A stretch of DNA of 41,584 nucleotides from a virus: positions 1-41,584 of IMG/VR virus record IMGVR_UViG_3300027806_000070; one strand, given 5' to 3'. Below, piece by piece: positions 36,815-41,584 of the stretch. Numbering within the stretch: position 1 is the first letter of the stretch; every line of letters starts with the position of its first letter. A program made the translations under genes and the position numbers. The notes beneath the pieces are model-generated. The model saw only the letters and a list, made by a program, of their open reading frames with translations, had not been told where the DNA came from and searched no databases.

Positions 36815-37678
36815 TTAGAACTTGATTGAACCTGTGCCAGCAGTGAATGAATAGACTCTGTATCCAGTGCGAGAAGATGTGCTTACTGAATAAGTCAGAC
36901 CTGAATCAATACTTGGCAATTCTCTATAAGTAGTTGGGTATGCAATGATAACAATTCCAGACCCACCAGCGCCAGGAGTTCCAAAAATTGTTCCACCTCC
37001 ACCGCCACCAGTGTTAGCAGTTCCGCTTGTTCCGTTTCCGCCTGTGCCAGAACCGCCAGTTCCTCCACCACCCGTTCCGCCTGCACTAGCAGTATTTCCA
37101 GAACCACCACCACCTGCTCTGGTTACGGAAGTTCCAGTAATAGATGATGCTGTTCCATTTCCGCCAGTTCCGCTTGAGTAAGAACCACCAGCACCTGACG
37201 CACCACCACCGCCACCACCACCTAATTGGTTTCCGTAGTTGACTCCGTTTCCTCCATTATTTCCTTCGGATGGAGAATAACCACCTTCGTTTCCGGCTCC
37301 TCCTGTTGGAGCACCTCCAGCACTGGTCGAACCTGAACCACCACCGGAACCACCTGTCACACCGTTTGCGTTTGGACCTCCACCACCTCCACCACCAGTA
37401 GAAGTAATTGTTCCAAAGACGGAATTGCCACCTTTACCACCGTTGCTACCCCAAGAACCACCTGTTCCACCACCACCGACTGTAACGGTGTAAGAAGTTC
37501 CAGAAGCAACGCTAAATGAAGTTGAAGTTCGATAACCACCAGCACCACCACCGCCAGTTCCGCAACCACCACCACCAGCAACAACAAGATATTCAACTAT
37601 GTCTGCTGGAATACCTAAAAAATTTCCCGCCAACATCGACCTGCTCTTGACTTTGTTCTTGAGACTGACGACTGCCAT
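36815..37678 (-). CDS. Glycine-rich adhesin-type tail protein, copy A (287 residues)
   Basis: ATG 37678 overlaps the stop of copy B by one base (TAATG). After a short N-terminal strand (VEYLVVAGGGG), residues about 35-235 are dominated by Gly with regular GGxGG units; the C-terminus is a compact beta domain (SGIVIIAYPTTYREL then SIDSGLTYSVST). This is the glycine-rich tail-protein domain whose polyglycine-type helices form receptor-binding tips in some phages. It is homologous to copy B. Receptor contact at the tail tip is the likely role. Confidence 0.8.
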   Translation of the reverse strand: MAVVSLKNKVKSRSMLAGNFLGIPADIVEYLVVAGGGGCGTGGGGAGGYRTSTSFSVASGTSYTVTVGGGGTGGSWGSNGGKGGNSVFGTITSTGGGGGGGPNANGVTGGSGGGSGSTSAGGAPTGGAGNEGGYSPSEGNNGGNGVNYGNQLGGGGGGGASGAGGSYSSGTGGNGTASSITGTSVTRAGGGGSGNTASAGGTGGGGTGGSGTGGNGTSGTANTGGGGGGTIFGTPGAGGSGIVIIAYPTTYRELPSIDSGLTYSVSTSSRTGYRVYSFTAGTGSIKF

Positions 37679-38496
37679 TAGAATGTCACCGTTCCCGTTC
37701 CTGCCGTGAATTGATAGACACGGAATCCGCTTCGTGATGTGGTCGAGTAAGAGTAGGTAAGACCTGCATCAATAGATGTCAAAGGTGGGAACTGTTGTGG
37801 GTAGGCAAGGATGACGATGCCTGAGCCGCCTGCTTTGCCAGGTTGACCAGAGTTCCAACCTCCGCCGCCACCTCCTCCGCTTCCGCTATTGGCGGATGCT
37901 GCGGTTGCATTGTTTGTAGCGTCGATTCCTCCGTTGCCACCACCTGCTTGCCCTGTTCCACCGCCAGTTCTTCCACCACCGCCACCGCCACCTGCACGGC
38001 TTACGGATGAGCCAGTGATTGAGGATGCGGTTCCATCGCCACCATTTTTACCAACAGTTCCACCAGTAGATGAAACGCCAGCAGAACCGGAACCTCCACC
38101 ACCACCTGCAGCAACAGTGCCTGAAGTACCATTCCAAAACCCATTACCGCCAGCATTTCCTTGACCAGATGTTCCAGAAGCACCGTTTCCGTTGTAATTA
38201 CCACCACCACCGGAACCACCAACTTCCATTTGGGTTCCGCCTTTAGTGGATGTAACAGATGCAAAAGTAGAGTCAGAGCCATTAGTGAGTAAAGCGCCAC
38301 CAGCACCAACGGTGACAATATAAGAAATATTATTGGCAACACCAAACTTATCAAAAGCGCGATAGCCACCGGCTCCGCCACCACCGCCGATATTGGAACC
38401 ACCCCCACCGCCACCGGCAATGACGAGGACATCGCAGTAGTTGCCAGCGTTCATCGTGTTGGTGATGTCACCCGTTCTCAAACTGCTGATTGTCAT
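37678..38496 (-). CDS. Glycine-rich adhesin-type tail protein, copy B (272 residues)
   Basis: ATG 38496. It has the same layout as copy A: CDVLVIAGGGGGGSNIGGGG start, a Gly-rich core (GGxGG units), and the C-terminal SGIVILAYPQQFPPL then SIDAGLTYSYSTTSRSG module that matches copy A almost position by position. The tandem arrangement suggests a duplication followed by divergence of the Gly-rich core. It may bind a different glycan from copy A. Confidence 0.8.
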   Translation of the reverse strand: MTISSLRTGDITNTMNAGNYCDVLVIAGGGGGGSNIGGGGGAGGYRAFDKFGVANNISYIVTVGAGGALLTNGSDSTFASVTSTKGGTQMEVGGSGGGGNYNGNGASGTSGQGNAGGNGFWNGTSGTVAAGGGGGSGSAGVSSTGGTVGKNGGDGTASSITGSSVSRAGGGGGGGRTGGGTGQAGGGNGGIDATNNATAASANSGSGGGGGGGWNSGQPGKAGGSGIVILAYPQQFPPLTSIDAGLTYSYSTTSRSGFRVYQFTAGTGTVTF

Positions 38497-38503
38497 TGTT
38501 CCC

Positions 38504-38737
38504 CTAGTTTAGAAAGGCGGATACTTCGTCTTCGGTAAGTCCAAGCGCTGCCAACTTAGCCTTGGCAGATTCCTTGGCAGCAGCCTTGGCTGCCTCCTCC
38601 GCCTGTCGCACTGCCTCTGCCTCTGCAAATGCAGCAGCATCAGCCTCGCGTTGGGCGATTTCCTCGGCAGTGAGTGGGAGTTCCTTGACTTCCCCTGTCG
38701 AGCAATCGACGACTATCTTGGTCGGTGTGTCGGTCAT
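38504..38737 (-). CDS. Small coiled-coil protein (77 residues)
   Basis: ATG 38737. A short beta start (KIVVDCSTGEVKELPLTAEE) leads to an Ala/Glu/Lys-rich helix (QREADAAAFAEAEAVRQAEE), then AKAKLAALGLTEDEVSAFLN. The Ala/Glu helix followed by a small GLTEDE helix is common in phage tail-fibre assembly or attachment proteins. It is soluble and has no enzymatic motif. It lies between the adhesin genes and the three fibre paralogues. Confidence 0.6.
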   Translation of the reverse strand: MTDTPTKIVVDCSTGEVKELPLTAEEIAQREADAAAFAEAEAVRQAEEAAKAAAKESAKAKLAALGLTEDEVSAFLN

Positions 38738-38746
38738 TGTTTCTCC

Positions 38747-39253
38747 TTATGATTTTTTGATGCCGTATAAAGTTGCGGATGAATTGGTAACGAACGAACC
38801 ACCACCACAAGTTATTGTAATACTTGATATGGCTGCGGAATTGCTCCATAAACCAGCAGTCAAAGCCATAGTGCTAGCGGTTATATTAGCCTCCATTGTT
38901 GAATCAATAGATACTGATTTATTGGTCGAACCGGCGTAATTGGGAATATAATAAAAAGCACTACCAAAAGTAGATGCTGTTGAAGTGCCACCAGATAACC
39001 AGATATAAATTTCGCTATTGTAAGTATAAGATAACGCGCTAGTTCCGTTACCATATAATGTCCTTGCGCTTTTATTTGCCCCTGAACCATTGAATGAAAT
39101 AGTTGCATTAGTCTCTACTGTTGTTTCATTAGAGCGAAGTGATGCAAAAATAACCAAGTCATCAAAAGTTCCAGGGATGCTCGTAAACTCAATAGCAGCC
39201 TGGGTAGCACCCGTCACCGTCACGGACTGAATCTTTACATAAGAACCTGGCAT
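38747..39253 (-). CDS. Fibre-tip-like protein, paralogue 1 (168 residues)
   Basis: ATG 39253. One of three neighbouring proteins with the same beta-sandwich pattern: an AIEFTSIPGTFDDLVIFASL segment near the N-terminus, Ser/Thr/Asn-rich middle strands, and a final SATLYGIKKS. The matching motifs in paralogues 2 and 3 are IQFSNITGTYTDLVFVIQL and IDFSSIPTTYKHLQIRG, each ending in a (L/M)YG(V/I) strand. The DNA is visibly richer in A/T than the surrounding late genes, which suggests foreign origin. A receptor-binding or decoration role is inferred. Confidence 0.65.
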   Translation of the reverse strand: MPGSYVKIQSVTVTGATQAAIEFTSIPGTFDDLVIFASLRSNETTVETNATISFNGSGANKSARTLYGNGTSALSYTYNSEIYIWLSGGTSTASTFGSAFYYIPNYAGSTNKSVSIDSTMEANITASTMALTAGLWSNSAAISSITITCGGGSFVTNSSATLYGIKKS

Positions 39254-39255
39254 CG

Positions 39256-39762
39256 TTATCCTGCCTTTACGCCGTACATAGTGATTGTGCTATTGGCTGA
39301 AATAGAGTTCGATGTGCCAAAACCAGTGGTGGCAAATGTCACTGTTGTTATCGCCGAGGTTGAGCGATAAAGACCAACGATTGCATCCGTTCCGTTACCA
39401 GCATCATTTGACCGAATCAAGGAAGTCTTGTTTGTTGTGGAATTGGAATAGTCCATTACCTGCATAATGCTCACTGTGTTACCCATCGTTGATGTTGGAT
39501 AACCGTTGCGGGTAATCGTCATCATCGTTTGGCTTGTCTGACGGTCTGATACCGCAGTGCTTCCACTTCCAGCCAACCGAGTAACGGAATAATTGCTTGC
39601 CGTATCGGAATTGAACCTAACAAAGATGTTGTCCGTACTCGTTGATGCCAACTGTATGACAAACACAAGGTCAGTGTAAGTGCCAGTAATGTTAGAAAAC
39701 TGAATCGTAGCAGCAGCACTTCCTAGCGTAGTCGTGGCAAGCGGTTGATAAGTTGCTGGCAT
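39256..39762 (-). CDS. Fibre-tip-like protein, paralogue 2 (168 residues)
   Basis: ATG 39762. Same length and layout as paralogue 1 (MPATYQPLATTTLGSAAATI then QFSNITGTYTDLVFV), ending with STITMYGVKAG. The three genes have spacings of two bases, so they form one translational unit. Divergence between copies is high, which means the duplication is old or under strong selection. No domain with a known function is recognised. Confidence 0.65.
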   Translation of the reverse strand: MPATYQPLATTTLGSAAATIQFSNITGTYTDLVFVIQLASTSTDNIFVRFNSDTASNYSVTRLAGSGSTAVSDRQTSQTMMTITRNGYPTSTMGNTVSIMQVMDYSNSTTNKTSLIRSNDAGNGTDAIVGLYRSTSAITTVTFATTGFGTSNSISANSTITMYGVKAG

Positions 39763-39764
39763 AT

Positions 39765-40346
39765 CTATCCTCGTATTCCGTAGAGGGCAAAGTGGGAGTT
39801 TGGCGATATATTATTGCTAGTATCTACATAGATTCTAATGTCTGTAGTAGCATTGGATGAACGCCAAGAGTTTGAAATAATCCCCAATATCCCTGAACCA
39901 TTGGCATCAAATCCAGCAATAGAGCGTGTTGTTTTGTATTTATTTGTATCAGCATAATCTAAAATATCCATTACAAAACTAGCAAAATAAGTAGTATTAT
40001 TGCTATAGGCAAGGTTCATTGCTGTTGCGCTTGCACCAGATACCGCTTCTGTATATGCAGTAGTTCCATTACCTAATAAAGAATGATAAGAATAGTTTGC
40101 TGCGGTATCAATCGTTCCAGCATTACCAAACCTAATGTATGTCCATTGTGATGTAGTTGCTGGTTTCCAGATACCTCGGATTTGTAAATGTTTGTAGGTT
40201 GTTGGTATTGATGAAAAATCAATCTGAGTAGCGTTACCAGAACCCACTGTTACAGAAGCAATAGCCTGAAAGTCACCAAACCACTGGTCATTTCCAGCCA
40301 GCGCACTGATGCCGGTCCAACCCGTCCTGATGCTCTTGATGGACAT
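39765..40346 (-). CDS. Fibre-tip-like protein, paralogue 3 (193 residues)
   Basis: ATG 40346. It adds a 25-residue N-terminal arm (SIKSIRTGWTGISALAGNDQ) that resembles the N-terminal part of the Gly-rich adhesins (MTISSLRTGDITNTMNAGN), then shares the IDFSSIPTTYKHLQIRG pattern and the final HFALYGIRG. A shared arm would serve as a common attachment point on the fibre. The middle is Tyr/Asn/Ser-rich, typical of binding surfaces. Confidence 0.65.
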   Translation of the reverse strand: MSIKSIRTGWTGISALAGNDQWFGDFQAIASVTVGSGNATQIDFSSIPTTYKHLQIRGIWKPATTSQWTYIRFGNAGTIDTAANYSYHSLLGNGTTAYTEAVSGASATAMNLAYSNNTTYFASFVMDILDYADTNKYKTTRSIAGFDANGSGILGIISNSWRSSNATTDIRIYVDTSNNISPNSHFALYGIRG

Positions 40347-40349
40347 AGA

Positions 40350-40679
40350 TTAGGAAATCTCGCTACCGAACGCGGTGAAGGAAAGGTTGGCAGTAGAGCC
40401 TCGGACGGTGATGACATCCGCTGCGTTCATCGTCGCGCCAATAGTAATGATAGTAGAATCGCTACCACCCACGGTAACATCGTATGCGATGTAGTGTTGG
40501 TTAGCGATAGTAGCACCGTCGGGTCGGACTGCGATACGAAAGGTAGCAGCAGCACTGTCGCGGTTAGCAACAACGATGCTTGATACCACCGTCTCGGTTG
40601 CCGATGGCACGGTGTAGAGGGTTGTGTCGGTGGTAGCAGACGGTGCTGACTGACCAAGGACTTTATAGTTTGTTGGCAT
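40350..40679 (-). CDS. Small fibre-associated protein, complete allele (109 residues)
   Basis: ATG 40679 after GGAGCATAAGCA. The protein MPTNYKVLGQSAPSATTDTT... has a beta-rich fold with ETVVSSIVVANRDSAAATFR and a TIGATMNAADVITVRGST segment, a common pattern of small phage proteins that follow tail fibres. The partial copy at 1-287 is its allele. No Cys, no membrane helix. It may be a fibre tip or fibre chaperone. Confidence 0.7.
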   Translation of the reverse strand: MPTNYKVLGQSAPSATTDTTLYTVPSATETVVSSIVVANRDSAAATFRIAVRPDGATIANQHYIAYDVTVGGSDSTIITIGATMNAADVITVRGSTANLSFTAFGSEIS

Positions 40680-40682
40680 TGC

Positions 40683-41584
40683 TTATGCTCCCATCAAGAG
40701 GAATACGGTTGCGGTTGGGTCGGTGGTGATTGCACCCCACGAAGCGGTTGTTCCATTCGTGGTGAGATACTTCCCTGCATTGCCTGTTTGCGAAGGAAGG
40801 CTAATTGGGGCTGCAGCCCAAGTAACTCCATTTGTTGCTGTCGATGATGCAGTGAGGATGAACCCATCGGTTCCTACTGGCAATCGGGCTGCAGTGTCAG
40901 CAGCGCTGGCTACAATCAAGTCACCCTTAGCATCGAAGATAGTTGCTTGGATAGCAGAAGCAGCCTGAGCAGCGGATGCTGCAGCAGAGTTAGCAGAAGT
41001 CAACGCACTCGATGCAGATGTTGCTGCACTTGTGGCTGATGTCAAGGCAGAGGATGCACTGGTTGCAGCCGATGTAGCGCTAGTGGCTGCAGAGGTAGCC
41101 GAAGTCAATGCAGACGAGGCTGAGGTAGCAGCACTTGTAGCGCTGGTAGCAGCCGAGGTAGCCGAGGCGCTTGCAGCGGATGCTTGAGCGATAGCGATAG
41201 ATGCAGCACTGTCTGCAGCAACTGCACTGCTATTTGCAGCCGTTGCGCTTGATGCAGCAGATGTTGCGCTCGTAGCGGCACTTGTCGCACTGGTTGCAGC
41301 AGATGTTGCACTGACTGCAGCAGATGCAGCCGAGGCTGCAGCAGAGGTAGCGGAGCCAAGGATTGAATCTACATAGTTCTTCGGAGTAGCCGAAGAGTCA
41401 ACCATACCAGCGCTAGACAAGCCAGTGATGACTGGCGAACCAGAGATGGTTGGGCTTACGAAGGTAGCGCTAGATGCTGTGAAGGAACCTGTAAAGGTAC
41501 CTGCAGAGTATGTCTTGTTGGTAAGGGTCTGAGTCTTAGAGGTACCGACAACAACGCCTTCACCCGTTGCAATACCATGCACAT
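40683..41584 (-). CDS. Tail fibre, allele 2 (N-terminus beyond the window edge)
   Basis: The frame is open to the right edge and stops at 40683. Joining it to 1121-1511 keeps the frame: 902 plus 391 bases equals 431 codons, giving a 430-residue fibre. It has the same order as allele 1: GTFTGSFTASSATFVSPTIS, then SSATPKNYVDSIL, the SATSAAT repeats, then a tip. The tip differs: QATIFDAKGDLIVASAADTA then RLPVGTDGFIL-type units precede one SQTGN-GKYL unit, whereas allele 1 has two such units. The probable receptor-binding end is therefore variable in this phage population. Confidence 0.8.
   Translation of the reverse strand, partial: VHGIATGEGVVVGTSKTQTLTNKTYSAGTFTGSFTASSATFVSPTISGSPVITGLSSAGMVDSSATPKNYVDSILGSATSAAASAASAAVSATSAATSATSAATSATSAASSATAANSSAVAADSAASIAIAQASAASASATSAATSATSAATSASSALTSATSAATSATSAATSASSALTSATSAATSASSALTSANSAAASAAQAASAIQATIFDAKGDLIVASAADTAARLPVGTDGFILTASSTATNGVTWAAAPISLPSQTGNAGKYLTTNGTTASWGAITTDPTATVFLLMGA
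40960..41345 (-). repeat. Ala/Ser/Thr-coding tandem repeat of fibre shaft, allele 2
   Basis: Degenerate repeats of the same type as 488-893 but in a different number and order of units. On the protein level: SATSAAT, SASSALT and SAASAAV-type heptads. Confidence 0.8.
41458..41584. repeat. 127-bp perfect copy of 994-1120 at the window end
   Basis: Identity holds for all 127 bases and stops exactly at the edge; the preceding base differs. It marks the probable closing point of a circular or terminally redundant genome. Confidence 0.85.

Noticed and set aside
36945-38164. Long Pro-rich frames on the plus strand opposite the adhesins
   Set aside because: They are the complement of the Gly-rich adhesin genes; Gly codons read backwards give Pro.
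1-41584. Prophage or temperate phage
   Set aside because: No integrase, excisionase, attachment site or repressor gene was recognised in a genome that appears complete.

Overview
The window reads as an essentially complete genome of a tailed phage of an actinobacterium. The host inference rests on a WhiB-like iron-sulphur regulator (25458-25805), a Gly-rich/Ala-rich adhesin set, an amidoligase/glutaminase pair and a SprT-like gene of the kind common in actinophages. I see no integrase, excisionase, CI-type repressor, partition gene, rRNA gene or canonical tRNA gene, so a lytic lifestyle is most likely. No tape-measure, tail-tube or sheath gene is visible. With a TerL, portal, an N4-gp56-like capsid protein, very large internal-virion-type proteins and a beta-propeller-like tail protein, the simplest reading is a short-tailed (podovirus-type) virion. 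No DNA polymerase gene is visible, so replication probably uses the host polymerase with a phage primase and helicase. The host could be an uncultured freshwater lineage, but this is inference.

The right end of the window closes onto the left part. The last 127 bases (41458-41584) are identical to 994-1120, and the base just before that run differs. Joining 41584 to 1121 restores one uninterrupted 430-residue tail-fibre gene and gives a circle of about 40,464 bp. Bases 1-993 would then be a second, diverged allele of the fibre tip and of the gene after it. On this circle the late genes form one leftward block: TerL (20024) through portal, virion proteins, capsid and fibres, then across the junction to adhesins, tail proteins and the lysis genes. 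It ends at a strong bidirectional terminator at 33464-33513.

Layout. 1-20024 (minus): fibre, adaptor-like protein, many small basic or acidic genes, capsid, scaffold, three structural proteins of unknown role, a 2022-residue polyvalent virion protein with an ADP-ribosyltransferase-like segment, portal and TerL. 20025-20779: non-coding control region with hairpins, palindromes and the early promoter. 20780-25805 (plus): early operon 1, with a degenerate SprT-like protein, amidoligase, a tRNA-like minihelix, tiny zinc-ribbon proteins, a stand-alone class II glutaminase, a DUF3846-like protein, a lytic transglycosylase and WhiB. 25858-32902 (minus): early operon 2, with dNMP kinase, sigma-like factor, nucleases, methyltransferase, split primase, glycosyltransferase, helicase and a Cas4/RecB-like nuclease. 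33035-33410 (plus): two small zinc proteins. 33528-41584 (minus): lysis genes, tail proteins, glycine-rich adhesins and fibre genes.

The most striking unexplained signal is the exact 8-mer GTTTAGAC. I count 36 copies on both strands by eye, against about 1.3 expected by chance. Twenty-five of them lie at 20.5-31.6 kb, in promoters, at stop/start junctions and inside genes in several reading frames. A sister form, GTTTACAC, is also enriched.
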